DNA from: CAYSYN01 sp964447735
GTDB taxonomy: Bacteria > Patescibacteriota > Minisyncoccia > Minisyncoccales > GBS-2
Assembly: GCA_964447735.1 (NCBI GenBank)
Contig: CAYUTJ010000001.1
Coordinates: 1-62,234 of the forward strand
Reading direction: 5' to 3'
DNA: 62,234 nt
Position numbers and translations under genes: made by a program. How positions within the stretch are numbered: the stretch's first letter is position 1; each line of letters opens with the position of its first letter. Below the pieces are notes generated by a model. That model was not told the origin of the DNA. It saw nothing but the letters and a program-made list of their open reading frames with translations, and searched no databases. Shown here piece by piece: positions 1-8,715 of the stretch.

Positions 1-1136
1 CTCCAATAACCTCCGCCACCAGTTGCTCCAGCGGAAAGATTAATTTCTGTTCCATCTTCTTTTAGAAAGTAAAGGTCACCGTCTGTCTTTACATAAAGTT
101 TTCCTTCATTCATTGTTGTTGCAGGAGTAGAAGCTATTTCTCCTAAACTCAAAATTCCATCTTTGATGATTACATCTCCAAAAAAATATCCAGCAGGAAA
201 TCCCTGATATTCAGAAGCTACAAAGTAATAATAAGGTTGAAAGAACCTGGCAATACTTGAGACGTCACGAATGTCTATTACTCCATCTAAATTAACATCA
301 GCATTTTTTTTCTGAATAATATTTCCAAAATTATCCATTACATAATTTCCACCTGGTCCTTTAAGCCATTCTTCACACTCTGAACCAGAACATCCAAAAG
401 AATTGACGACTATCCATATATCCTTTGAGTCTACGAATCCATCCTTATTTATATCTCTTCTATCTTCTTCATCTGCAAAAGGAATCTGACCCGAGGGAGT
501 AAATTGACTAGTGATTTGTGCAATATCCCTCATATCGACAGTTCCATCTCCATTAAGATCAAAATCCTTTCCTTGAATATAGTTGGTAAGGTAATCAATA
601 GTATAAATTCTGTCCCAACAACTTTCTCCTGGCGTACATCCGAAAGCACCACCTTCTTTTACAGCCCACTTTAAGAGAGCATAATCTAAAAAGTTAATTG
701 CATAGTCTCTGTTTAAATCGGCATCTTTAGGAGATACGATATAAGGAGTACCAATCTTTCCATCTACAACAAGTTTAAATTTCGAATCAGGAGTTGTAGT
801 TGCAATGCCTACGTTACCCCCATTAGTGGCTAGAAGGGTAGTGTCTGTCACTTGAAAAGTGCCTTCAACATAAGAATTTCCTGTGGCTTTAACTCCACCT
901 GGTGCGGCACTACTTCCTACTGTAAGGCCATAATTTATATCGACTCCATTAGTAAAAACCCCTAACTTCCCAGTTTTATATTGATCAACGTCTCCCACAT
1001 TTATTGGCGCAGGAACGTTCCCTTGGGGAGGATTTTGGATAGGTCCTGTCCAAGCAAGCACTAGATAACCCAAAACAAAACTTATTGATAAAACTCCTAA
1101 AGTTAATGGAATTAATTTTTGAACTTTTCTTTTCAT
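1..1136 (-). CDS. Surface protein with dockerin-type repeats, 3' end cut by window edge
   Basis: An open frame of 378 codons starts at the ATG complementary to 1134-1136 and runs off the left edge without a stop. Residues 8-29 form a hydrophobic signal or anchor segment. The stretch around residue 42 (PINVGDVDQYKTGKLGV) resembles the N-terminal part of many patescibacterial surface proteins (family knowledge). Four Ca-binding dockerin-like loops are visible: DLNRDYAINFLDYALL near residue 140, DLNGDGTVDMRDIAQI near 193, DINKDGFVDSKDIWIV near 228 and DVNLDGVIDIRDVSSI near 280. Dockerin loops normally bind calcium and mediate protein contacts outside the cell. Its GC content looks higher than in the neighbouring core genes. 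The partner and exact role are unknown. Confidence 0.8.
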   Translation of the reverse strand, partial: MKRKVQKLIPLTLGVLSISFVLGYLVLAWTGPIQNPPQGNVPAPINVGDVDQYKTGKLGVFTNGVDINYGLTVGSSAAPGGVKATGNSYVEGTFQVTDTTLLATNGGNVGIATTTPDSKFKLVVDGKIGTPYIVSPKDADLNRDYAINFLDYALLKWAVKEGGAFGCTPGESCWDRIYTIDYLTNYIQGKDFDLNGDGTVDMRDIAQITSQFTPSGQIPFADEEDRRDINKDGFVDSKDIWIVVNSFGCSGSECEEWLKGPGGNYVMDNFGNIIQKKNADVNLDGVIDIRDVSSIARFFQPYYYFVASEYQGFPAGYFFGDVIIKDGILSLGEIASTPATTMNEGKLYVKTDGDLYFLKEDGTEINLSAGATGGGGYW

Positions 1137-1147
1137 AATCTATATTT

Positions 1148-1693
1148 TTATTTTTGACCTTTAAAAGTTATTAACTGGATCTCATTTGCCAGGATTTCAG
1201 CTTTTCCTTTAATATTTTCTTTTGAAGTAACCCGCACTTGATTTCCGACTTTTAGATCTTCAAACTGAAGAGAAATGATTTTTATTGCCCATTCAGGAGA
1301 TGCATTTTTCAAAAGTTCTCTCGGAATTAAAGGGGGCATCTCAAGTCCGACAATTTTTGTTTTGTTATTTGTATTAATTTTAATTTCCTTTATTTCTATA
1401 TTTTTTCCTTCGGGTAGAGGGAATCTACTCATTTTTCTCTGATACTCAACCCAAATTGAATTTCCTTCAATTTTTGTTATCTTCCCAGTAATTGAACGAA
1501 TTTCTTTCGGTAGAGGAGGATAAAATGCCCCCAAGAGTGTTTTGTACCAATTAATTTCTTTTTCTTTTTCTGCTAATTTTACAAGAAAAATTTTGTAAGT
1601 AGAGATCTTTCCTGTGAAGTACCCAATTCCAAAACCAATTAGAAAACAAATTATAACTAAAATTGCACCTTCAATAACTAATTTTTTCTCCAT
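1148..1693 (-). CDS. Membrane-anchored hypothetical protein with an OB-like extracellular region
   Basis: The 181-aa product has one clear N-terminal membrane segment (about residues 8-28, ILVIICFLIGFGIGYFTG), a short helical linker, and then a beta-rich soluble part. The repeated pattern GKITKIEGNSIWVEY (near residue 69) and FEDLKVGNQVRVTS (near 144) looks like the small beta-barrel repeats seen in DUF5666-type secreted proteins; this assignment is an inference. The start codon directly follows the rnhB stop, so the gene is probably co-transcribed with rnhB and lies just upstream of the dockerin-like protein. No catalytic motif is seen, and the function is unknown. Confidence 0.7.
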   Translation of the reverse strand: MEKKLVIEGAILVIICFLIGFGIGYFTGKISTYKIFLVKLAEKEKEINWYKTLLGAFYPPLPKEIRSITGKITKIEGNSIWVEYQRKMSRFPLPEGKNIEIKEIKINTNNKTKIVGLEMPPLIPRELLKNASPEWAIKIISLQFEDLKVGNQVRVTSKENIKGKAEILANEIQLITFKGQK

Positions 1694-2377
1694 TTAATTT
1701 CTTGTTTTCCGACCTTTTTTATAATTATAGCAAAATTTAACGGGTAAAAAACTCCTTCGATGAATTTTACAGGGTCCATATTTTTTGAGAACTTTTAAAT
1801 GTTCTTTCGTTGGGTAGCCTTTATGAATCTCAAATTTATATTTTGGAAATTTTTTTGCATACTTTTCCATTATTTTATCTCTTTTTACTTTTGCTAAAAT
1901 TGAAGCTAGAGCACAAGAGCATATTCTTTCATCTGCTTTGACGATTAGCTTGTAATTTTTACTCTTTAGGTATTTAGAATTTAAATGATTTCCATCAATA
2001 ATGATAAAATCTGCCTTCTTTTTTATTTTTCTTTCTAAATTCTTTAAAGCTCTTTCCATTGCTAACTCTGCTGCATTTTTGATATTGATCTTGTCTATTG
2101 TTTTTTCTGAAACAATTCCTATCCCCCACTCTATTAATTTCGATTTTCTTAAAATCTTATAAATTTCCTCTCTTTTTTTTGCGCTTAATTTTTTTGAATC
2201 TTTTAAATTTTTAATTTTAATTTCTTTCTTTAATTTTTGAATTCTTGTTTTTGGTTTTATCATTACTGCTGCAGCTATTACCGGACCTGCCAAAGGTCCT
2301 CTTCCTGCTTCATCTAAACCTACAACGAATTTAAATCCTTTTTTCCATAATTTTTTTTCTTTTCTTAAGGTTAGCAT
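1694..2377 (-). CDS. rnhB: Ribonuclease HII
   Basis: RNase HII cuts the RNA strand of RNA-DNA hybrids and removes single ribonucleotides misincorporated into DNA. The 227-aa protein shows the signature GLDEAGRGPLAGPV at residues 20-33 (catalytic Asp22 and Glu23), the KDSKKLS segment, the third acidic site in IIIDGNHL near residue 125, and KADERICSCALASILAKVKR, which carries the fourth site. Length is normal for the family. The ATG sits 6 nt from a TAAAAT box, so the message is probably leaderless. The gene is divergent from the helical protein at 2467 and is followed without a gap by a small membrane protein. Confidence 0.95.
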   Translation of the reverse strand: MLTLRKEKKLWKKGFKFVVGLDEAGRGPLAGPVIAAAVMIKPKTRIQKLKKEIKIKNLKDSKKLSAKKREEIYKILRKSKLIEWGIGIVSEKTIDKINIKNAAELAMERALKNLERKIKKKADFIIIDGNHLNSKYLKSKNYKLIVKADERICSCALASILAKVKRDKIMEKYAKKFPKYKFEIHKGYPTKEHLKVLKKYGPCKIHRRSFLPVKFCYNYKKGRKTRN

Positions 2378-2383
2378 TCTTTC

Positions 2384-2412
2384 ATTTTATTATTTTAAAA
2401 TTTGACAAACAA
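2384..2412 (-). promoter_or_regulatory. Predicted leaderless promoter of rnhB
   Basis: On the minus strand TTGTTT (2407-2412) and TAAAAT (2384-2389) are 17 nt apart, and only 6 nt separate the -10 box from the rnhB ATG. Transcription would start at or within a base of the start codon. The -35 match is weak; the main support is the same -10/ATG spacing at other genes in this window. Confidence 0.5.
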
Positions 2413-2430
2413 GGAAAATTCTTAGAAAAT
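2402..2430 (+). promoter_or_regulatory. Predicted promoter of the 2467 gene
   Basis: A perfect TTGACA lies at 2402-2407 and GAAAAT at 2425-2430 gives a 17-nt spacer. The AT-rich context also offers TAAAAT at 2430-2435 with a 22-nt spacer. A short leader of about 30 nt would precede the ATG at 2467, with only a weak AAAGGGA purine stretch as ribosome-binding site. It lies back to back with the rnhB promoter. Confidence 0.4.
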
Positions 2431-2466
2431 AAAATAGAATCTTTCAAATTAAATAAAGGGATAAAA

Positions 2467-3537
2467 ATGGAGGAAAGAATAATTGAAAGATGGATTGAGA
2501 AATTTGGGGGTGATGAAGAAAAATTAAAGAATGAATTATTAGGAGCAATTAAAAGAGGGAGAAAACTTGGAATTTTAGCGGCTAAAGAAGCAATTAAAAG
2601 ATTTCCAACAAAAGAAATTCTTTATGAAATCTTAAAACTAAGATCAAAGGGAGTAACTAGAGAAATAGCAAAAGAAAAAGAAAAAATTAAAGTCGAAGCT
2701 GCAAAAATAGCCAAAGAAAGAGGTTTTATTGATGAAAGATTTTTATTCGCAATTCTTGAAGAGGTGGAAGACAAAAAGCTTCAAAGAAAAATTTCAAGAG
2801 AATATTTGAGAGAAAATCAAAGAATTTCAAAAGAACTTTTAAAGGAAATTGTAAAGGAGACTAAACTGAAAGAAGCTACTAAAAGATTACTAAAGATAGC
2901 AAATACTCAAGATGATCTTTTAATAATAATTGAGAATGCAACGAGAAAAATCCAACTTCAAGCGGTCGAAAAACTTTTCAAAATTGGGATTTCAAAAGAG
3001 GACTTTGTTTGGTTGGTAGCATTCTCTGAACCTAAATTAGCTGAAATAATATGGCAAAGAGGAAAAGAAATAGAAATCTTTAAAACTTTAGACGTTGATG
3101 ATCTTTATGAAATCGGAAATTATACTGAAAGTCCTTCTATTAAAAGAGAAATATTAATCCTAATGTGGCTAAGAAGAGAAGAGATTACTGAAGAAAAACA
3201 CTTGGAGTTTCTAAAAGAGAATGCAAATTTAGTTACTATTGAAAAACCAGAAATTGCAAGAGAATGGGCAGAAAAGAGAATGCTTTTAATAGAAGAGTTG
3301 ATTTTAGAAACAGTGCTAAAGATTCAAGAAACTACAAAAAATCTAGAGATTAAATTAGAGGCTACCGAAATTGCGCTCGAGAAAATAAAATCAGAAATGG
3401 CAGCGCTACTTTCAAGAGCTATTTCAGAAGACCTTACAATCTGGGAAAAGAAGAGATTAAAATTCTTAAAAGAAAAAATGGAAGATCTAGAAAGAGAATA
3501 CGCCATTTTTAAAAGATTAATTTACTCGAGCCCCTAA
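2467..3537 (+). CDS. Alpha-helical (solenoid plus coiled-coil) hypothetical protein
   Basis: The 356-aa product has no signal peptide or membrane segment and is almost entirely charged amphipathic helix. The first 270 residues show repeated helical pairs (for example LGILAAKEAIKRFPTKEI and LQAVEKLFKIGISKEDFVWL) resembling HEAT/ARM-like solenoids. The last 85 residues (EELILETVLKIQETTKNLEI onward) look like a coiled coil ending in two charged helices. It is a single-gene unit with its own promoter and a strong terminator. I recognise no family, and a protein-protein scaffold role is only an inference. Confidence 0.7.
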   Translation: MEERIIERWIEKFGGDEEKLKNELLGAIKRGRKLGILAAKEAIKRFPTKEILYEILKLRSKGVTREIAKEKEKIKVEAAKIAKERGFIDERFLFAILEEVEDKKLQRKISREYLRENQRISKELLKEIVKETKLKEATKRLLKIANTQDDLLIIIENATRKIQLQAVEKLFKIGISKEDFVWLVAFSEPKLAEIIWQRGKEIEIFKTLDVDDLYEIGNYTESPSIKREILILMWLRREEITEEKHLEFLKENANLVTIEKPEIAREWAEKRMLLIEELILETVLKIQETTKNLEIKLEATEIALEKIKSEMAALLSRAISEDLTIWEKKRLKFLKEKMEDLEREYAIFKRLIYSSP

Positions 3538-3542
3538 AAAAT

Positions 3543-3567
3543 GCTGGACCTTTCTCCAGCTTTTTTT
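3543..3567 (+). terminator. Intrinsic terminator after the 2467 gene
   Basis: A GCTGGA stem (3543-3548), a CCTTTC loop and a TCCAGC stem (3555-3560) are followed directly by seven T (3561-3567). It starts five bases after the stop codon of the helical protein and sits just before the dnaE promoter. Confidence 0.85.
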
Positions 3568-3569
3568 AT

Positions 3570-3598
3570 TTGACTTCAAAATTTCAAATTTTTAAAAT
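3570..3598 (+). promoter_or_regulatory. Predicted promoter of dnaE
   Basis: TTGACT (3570-3575) and TAAAAT (3593-3598) are 17 nt apart. The dnaE ATG is 12 nt after the -10 box, giving a predicted 5' leader of only about 5 nt with no room for a Shine-Dalgarno sequence. Confidence 0.65.
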
Positions 3599-3610
3599 GA
3601 AATAACTTTT

Positions 3611-6600
3611 ATGGCCTTGAAATTTTATCATTTACATTGTCACTCAGAATATTCTCTTTTGGACGGACTTCCAAAAATTGATGACATTTTAGATTGGTGC
3701 CAAAAATTAGGAATGGACGCTGTGGCCATAACAGATCATGGTGCTCTTTATGGGGCTATCGAATTTTACAAAAAAGCAAAACAAAAAGGAATCAAACCTA
3801 TCATAGGAGCTGAATTGTATTTGGCTTTCGAATCAATGCATCAAAAAAGACCAGGAATAGATGATAAAAGATATCATATTGTTCTCTTAGTCAAAGATGA
3901 AAAAGGATATGAAAATTTAGTTAAGTTAATTACTAAATCTCATTTGGAAGGTTTTTATTACAAGCCAAGGATTGATGAAGAACTTTTAGCAAAGCATTCT
4001 CAAGGCTTAATTTGTTTGTCAGCTTGCTTGCAGGGAAAGATCCCTCAATTAATTTTGGCAAAAAAATTCAAAGAAGCCGAAAAAACAGCTTTAAAATATC
4101 AAGAGATTTTTGGGAAAGAAAATTTTTATTTGGAACTCCAACATCATCCAAACATAAGAGAACAAAAATTCGTCAACGAACGCATAATTGAAATTTCAAA
4201 AAAATTAAAAATTCCTTTAGTAGCTACTAACGATTGCCATTATCTAAGACCCGAAGACGCAGAGGCTCAAGATATCCTCATGTTAATTAACACTGGGGCA
4301 GATCCTAACGATCCTGAAAGATTGACAATGAAAGCTGATGATTTTTCAATGCGACCCCCTGAAAGAATGATCAAAGATTTTAAAGATGTTCCAGAAGCAA
4401 TAGAAAATACAGAAAAAATAGTAAGGTCTTGTAATTTTGAGTTCAAACTTGGTGAGTTGAAAATGCCAAAGTTTGAATGTCCTGAGGGAAAAAGTCCTGA
4501 GGAGTACTTGAAAGAACTTTGCTATTTAGGAATTGAGAAACGTTATGGAAAAAAACCTCAAAAAGAAGTTTTAGAAAGAATAGAATACGAGCTCGAGATT
4601 ATTAAAAATGCAGGTTTTTCTTCTTATTTTCTAATCGTTCAAGATATTATAAATTGGGCAAGATCTCGAAGAATCGTTGTTGGGCCTGGAAGAGGAAGTG
4701 TGGGAGGATCTTTAGTAGCTTATGTTTTGGGAATCACTAATGTTGATCCTTTAAAATATAATCTTTTATTTGAAAGATTTTTGAATCCTGAAAGAGTTTC
4801 TCCTCCTGACATTGATATTGATTTTACAGATAGAAGAAGGAACGAAGTAATAGAATATGTAGCCCAAAAATATGGAAGAGATAGAGTGGCTCAAATTATT
4901 ACTTTTGGAAGAATGGCTGCCAGAGCCGTTGTCAGAGATGTTGGAAGAGCCTTGGGTTATTCTTATTCTTTTTGCGACAAAATTGCAAAATTAATCCCTC
5001 AGGGTTTAACCTTAGATGAAGCTTTAGCTCGGGTTATTGAATTGCGAAATCTCTACCAAACAGACGAAAAAATCCAAAAATTGATAGACTTTGCAAGAAA
5101 ATTAGAAGGAGGAGCAAGGCACGTTTCAACTCATGCTTGCGGAGTCGTAATCTCGACTAAGCCCTTAGATACAATCTGTCCTTTACAACATCCTTCGCAA
5201 GATGATGAGGCAATTGTCACCCAATATGAAATGCGATCTTTAGAAGATTTGGGGCTTTTAAAAATGGATTTTCTAGGATTAGAAAACTTAACTTTAATTG
5301 AAGAAACTTTAAAGAAAATTTGGGCAATTCACAAAAAGGAAATTGATATTCAAAATCTTCCTTTGAACGATAAGAAAACTTTCAAACTTTTCCAGAATGG
5401 ACAAACCATCGGGGTTTTCCAGTTTGAATCTGAAGGAATGCGAAAATGGTTAAGAAAGTTAAAACCTAACTGTTTTGAAGATCTAGTAGCAATGATAGCT
5501 TTATACAGACCAGGCCCAATGCAATTTATTGAGAGTTTCATCAAAAGAAAATACGGGAAAGAAAAAATTAAGTATTTGCATCCAAAACTTGAATCTATCT
5601 TAAAAGAAACTTACGGAATTCCTATCTATCAAGAGCAAATAATGAAAATTGCTCAAGAATTGGCAGGATTTACGCTGGGGGAGGCGGATCTTTTAAGGAA
5701 GGCAATTGGAAAGAAAATAAAATCTCTTTTGGATAAATTAAAGGATAAATTAATTGAAGGAATGGAAAAGAATGGAATTTCTAAAAATGTTGCTGAAAAA
5801 ATTTGGCATTGGATCTTACCTTTTGGTTCTTACGGATTTAATAAAAGCCATTCAGTAGCTTATGCTATCATCGCCTACCAAACGGCTTATTTGAAGGCTC
5901 ACTTTCCAGTCGAATTTATGGCTTCTTTGCTTTCTACAAAAAAGGCCGACGTTGAAAGAATAGGCTTTCTGATTGAAGAATGCAAGAGAATGGGAATTGA
6001 AGTTTTACCTCCTGATATCAATGAAAGTTTTAGAGAATTCTCCGTTGTCCCTAGAAAAAATCAAATTAGGTTTGGGTTATTATCTATAAAAAACGTCGGG
6101 CACAATACCGTTGAGGCAATTATCAAAGAAAGGAAAGAAAATGGAAAATTTAATTCATTAACGGATTTTCTCTCAAGAATTGATCCTAAAGATTTAAACA
6201 AAAAAACTTTAGAAAGCATGATAAAAGCTGGGGTTTTTGACAAATTTGGAGAAAGAAAACAACTTCTATTTAATTTAGAAAGACTTTTAGAATGGAACAA
6301 AGAAAATTACAGAATGAAATTGCAAAAGCAAATGGGACTTTTCAAAATTTTCGGCCAAAAAGGTCAAATAAAATTAGAAAAAACAACGCCAGCAACAAAA
6401 AAAGAAAAATTAATTTGGGAAAAAGAACTCTTGGGCCTTTATGTCTCCTCCCATCCTGCACTTGATTTTCAATCAATATTTGAAAAAAGAACAATTCCTC
6501 TTTCAAAAATTACAAACAAAATGGCAGGGAGAATAGTTAAAGTGGGAGGGGTAATTTCTGCCATAAAAAAAATTATTACTAGAAATGGTTCTCCAATGTT

Positions 6601-6781
6601 TTTTACAAAAATTGAAGATGGAAAATCACAAATTGAGGTTGTCGTTTTCCCCTCAGTATTAATGAAAAATCCAAATGCTTTCAAAGAACATAAAGCAATC
6701 CTAATTTCTGGAAGAGTAGATAATAAAGACGGAATACCAAAAATAATCGCAGATGATGTTGAAGAAATTTTAGAAGAATAA
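3611..6781 (+). CDS. dnaE: DNA polymerase III alpha subunit
   Basis: This is the replicative polymerase catalytic subunit, 1056 aa, slightly short compared with E. coli DnaE (1160). Domains in order: N-terminal PHP domain starting FYHLHCHSEYSLLDG; the polymerase core with catalytic aspartates in PDIDIDFTDRRR (about residue 400) and KMDFLGLENLT (about 552); the helix-hairpin-helix region; and a C-terminal OB-fold (about 970-1050, MAGRIVKVGGVISAIKK). The C-terminal tau-binding region is reduced. It stands alone behind a terminator and its own promoter, and the thrS leader begins immediately after its stop. Confidence 0.96.
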   Translation: MALKFYHLHCHSEYSLLDGLPKIDDILDWCQKLGMDAVAITDHGALYGAIEFYKKAKQKGIKPIIGAELYLAFESMHQKRPGIDDKRYHIVLLVKDEKGYENLVKLITKSHLEGFYYKPRIDEELLAKHSQGLICLSACLQGKIPQLILAKKFKEAEKTALKYQEIFGKENFYLELQHHPNIREQKFVNERIIEISKKLKIPLVATNDCHYLRPEDAEAQDILMLINTGADPNDPERLTMKADDFSMRPPERMIKDFKDVPEAIENTEKIVRSCNFEFKLGELKMPKFECPEGKSPEEYLKELCYLGIEKRYGKKPQKEVLERIEYELEIIKNAGFSSYFLIVQDIINWARSRRIVVGPGRGSVGGSLVAYVLGITNVDPLKYNLLFERFLNPERVSPPDIDIDFTDRRRNEVIEYVAQKYGRDRVAQIITFGRMAARAVVRDVGRALGYSYSFCDKIAKLIPQGLTLDEALARVIELRNLYQTDEKIQKLIDFARKLEGGARHVSTHACGVVISTKPLDTICPLQHPSQDDEAIVTQYEMRSLEDLGLLKMDFLGLENLTLIEETLKKIWAIHKKEIDIQNLPLNDKKTFKLFQNGQTIGVFQFESEGMRKWLRKLKPNCFEDLVAMIALYRPGPMQFIESFIKRKYGKEKIKYLHPKLESILKETYGIPIYQEQIMKIAQELAGFTLGEADLLRKAIGKKIKSLLDKLKDKLIEGMEKNGISKNVAEKIWHWILPFGSYGFNKSHSVAYAIIAYQTAYLKAHFPVEFMASLLSTKKADVERIGFLIEECKRMGIEVLPPDINESFREFSVVPRKNQIRFGLLSIKNVGHNTVEAIIKERKENGKFNSLTDFLSRIDPKDLNKKTLESMIKAGVFDKFGERKQLLFNLERLLEWNKENYRMKLQKQMGLFKIFGQKGQIKLEKTTPATKKEKLIWEKELLGLYVSSHPALDFQSIFEKRTIPLSKITNKMAGRIVKVGGVISAIKKIITRNGSPMFFTKIEDGKSQIEVVVFPSVLMKNPNAFKEHKAILISGRVDNKDGIPKIIADDVEEILEE

Positions 6782-6782
6782 C

Positions 6783-6810
6783 TTGACGCGAAATCTAAAT
6801 TGCTTAAATT
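6783..6810 (+). promoter_or_regulatory. Predicted promoter of the thrS leader transcript
   Basis: TTGACG (6783-6788) and TAAATT (6805-6810) are 16 nt apart, and the leader-peptide ATG (6817) is 6 nt beyond the -10 box. The predicted transcript therefore starts at the leader peptide itself. The -35 box begins two bases after the dnaE stop codon. Confidence 0.55.
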
Positions 6811-6816
6811 TAAATT

Positions 6817-6873
6817 ATGAGATCAATCCTAATTAAAAAATCAAGAACAACCATTACAACCTCTTTTTGCTAG
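6817..6873 (+). CDS. Thr-rich leader peptide upstream of thrS
   Basis: An 18-codon ORF encodes MRSILIKKSRTTITTSFC and stops at TAG (6871-6873). Four of five consecutive codons are Thr (ACA ACC ATT ACA ACC, 6847-6861), followed by the 5' arm of an intrinsic terminator. The peptide core TTITT recalls the E. coli thr operon leader peptide, which contains TTITTTITITT (established knowledge). The position directly before threonyl-tRNA synthetase makes an attenuation role the natural reading: ribosomes stalled on Thr codons when charged tRNA-Thr is scarce would cover the hairpin arm. There is no Shine-Dalgarno sequence and the predicted mRNA is leaderless. The function is inferred, not shown. Confidence 0.7.
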   Translation: MRSILIKKSRTTITTSFC

Positions 6874-6931
6874 CTGAGGGAAAATTTTAAAATTCTCTCA
6901 GCTGGCCTTCAAAAAAGAGGTTTTTTTATTT
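6860..6931 (+). terminator. Attenuator hairpin in the thrS leader
   Basis: An inner 10-bp stem pairs 6869-6878 (GCTAGCTGAG) with 6897-6906 (CTCAGCTGGC, one G-T pair). An outer stem pairs 6860-6868 (CCTCTTTTT) with 6911-6920 (AAAAAAGAGG), separated by a small bulge. Seven T follow at 6921-6927. The 5' outer arm overlaps the last Thr codon of the leader peptide, and its stop codon lies inside the inner stem. It could also serve as the dnaE terminator. Confidence 0.75.
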
Positions 6932-6967
6932 AAAATTCAAAAAAGGCCAAAAAGAAAAATTAAAATT

Positions 6968-8683
6968 ATGAAAATTGAAACTTTGCGTCATTCTCTAGCC
7001 CACATTCTAGCTTTAGCTATTAAAAAACTTTATCCTCAAGTTAAGTTTGGAATGGGTCCCGCAATCGAAAATGGTTTTTATTATGATTTTCTCTTTCCAG
7101 AAAGAATTTCTAATGAGGATTTACCAAAAATTGAACAAAAAATGAAAGAGTTAATCAAAAAAGGAATAAAATTTGAAAAGAAAATTATCTCAAAGAAAAA
7201 AGCTAAAGAAATTTTCAAAAATCAACCTTTTAAACTCGAATTAATTGAAGAGATAAAAGATGATAAAGTAACGATTTACAAAAGTGGGGATTTTATAGAC
7301 CTTTGCCAGGGCCCTCATTTGAAATCAACAAAGAAAATTGATCCTCAGTGTTTTAAATTAACTAAAATTGCAGGAGCTTATTGGAAAGGATCTGAGAAAA
7401 ATCCGATGCTAACTAGAATCTATGGAATAGCTTTTAAAACAAAAAAGGAATTGAAAAATTATCTCGAAAAGGAAAGAGAAGCTGAAAGAAGAGATCATAG
7501 AATCTTGGGGCAAAAATTAGAAATTTTTTTGATCGATGAAGAAGTGGGGGCGGGACTTCCTTTATGGATGCCAAAGGGGACAATCTTGAGAAAAATTATT
7601 GAGAATTATCTCTATGATGAATTGAAAAAAGAAGGTTATCAATGGGTGGTCACTCCTCATATTGGAAATTTGAATTTATGGAAGAGATCTGGCCATTGGG
7701 AATTATACAGAGAAAATATTTATTCTCCTATCAGAATTGATGAAGAAGAATATCTTTTAAAGCCCATGAATTGTCCTTTTCATGTTAAAATCTTCAAATC
7801 AAAAATTAGATCTTATAAGGACTTGCCCTTAAAATTTGCAGAGTTAGGAACTGTTTATCGTTATGAAAGGTCAGGAACCTTGCATGGTTTAACTAGGGTA
7901 AGGGGATTTACTCAAGACGATGCTCATATTTGGTGCACTCCTGAGCAATTGGCTAAAGAAGTTGAAAAACTCTTAAGACATGGATTAAAAATTCTAAGAA
8001 CTTTTGGCTTTAAAAATTTTAATGTTTATCTCTCGACAAAACCTAAAAAATTTGCTGGAACTGAAAAAATGTGGAAAAAAGCCCAAGCTGTTTTGAGATA
8101 TGTTTTAAAGAAAATGAAGATAAAATATCAAATAGATCCTGGAGGCGGGGTTTTCTATGGGCCGAAAATCGACATTAAAATAAAAGATTCTCTGGGAAGA
8201 CCTTGGCAATGTACTACGATACAAGTTGATTTCAATCTACCTGAAAGATTCGATCTTTACTATATCGACAGAAAAGGTAAAAAGAAAAGGCCAATAATGA
8301 TTCACAGGGCTTTATTAGGATCCATTGAGAGATTTGTTGGAGTTTTATTAGAACATTATGGAGGAGCCTTGCCTTTATGGTTATCGCCTGAACAAATTTG
8401 GATAATACCAGTAGCTTCAAGGAATAAAAAATATGCAAAAAAAATAGAAAAAGAATTAAAAAATTTAGGATATAGATGCAAGTTAAGAAATGAAAAAGAG
8501 ACCGTTTCAAAAAAAATTAGAGAAGGTGAAATTCAAAGGATTCCTTATATTTTAGTTGTTGGAGATAAAGAAGAAAAATCAAAATCAGTTAGAGTAAGGA
8601 AAAGAGGAAAGGGAGATATCGGTGAAATGAAATTGTCAGATTTTTTAGAAAAAATTAAAATTGAAATTGAAAAGAAAAAATAA
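6968..8683 (+). CDS. thrS: Threonyl-tRNA synthetase lacking the TGS domain
   Basis: The enzyme charges tRNA-Thr. The 571-aa protein begins directly in the editing domain, with H8-SLA-H12 and, near residue 113, CQGPH. The class II catalytic core follows with motif 2 (YRYERSGTLHGLTRVRGFTQ), the zinc-site Cys in KPMNCPFH and motif 3 near GSIERFVGVLLEHYGG. The C-terminal anticodon-binding domain ends the chain. The usual N-terminal TGS/N1 domain of about 60 residues is absent, a reduction common in small CPR genomes (knowledge). The gene follows a Thr-rich leader peptide and a terminator, so expression is probably controlled by attenuation. Confidence 0.95.
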   Translation: MKIETLRHSLAHILALAIKKLYPQVKFGMGPAIENGFYYDFLFPERISNEDLPKIEQKMKELIKKGIKFEKKIISKKKAKEIFKNQPFKLELIEEIKDDKVTIYKSGDFIDLCQGPHLKSTKKIDPQCFKLTKIAGAYWKGSEKNPMLTRIYGIAFKTKKELKNYLEKEREAERRDHRILGQKLEIFLIDEEVGAGLPLWMPKGTILRKIIENYLYDELKKEGYQWVVTPHIGNLNLWKRSGHWELYRENIYSPIRIDEEEYLLKPMNCPFHVKIFKSKIRSYKDLPLKFAELGTVYRYERSGTLHGLTRVRGFTQDDAHIWCTPEQLAKEVEKLLRHGLKILRTFGFKNFNVYLSTKPKKFAGTEKMWKKAQAVLRYVLKKMKIKYQIDPGGGVFYGPKIDIKIKDSLGRPWQCTTIQVDFNLPERFDLYYIDRKGKKKRPIMIHRALLGSIERFVGVLLEHYGGALPLWLSPEQIWIIPVASRNKKYAKKIEKELKNLGYRCKLRNEKETVSKKIREGEIQRIPYILVVGDKEEKSKSVRVRKRGKGDIGEMKLSDFLEKIKIEIEKKK

Positions 8684-8715
8684 TTTTTAAAGGTCGAAAA
8701 AACGAAATTTAATAA

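Noticed and set aside
6817..6968. T-box riboswitch in front of thrS
   Set aside because: The leader is only about 150 nt, no T-box bulge sequence or specifier stem is seen, and the Thr-codon ORF explains the structure better.
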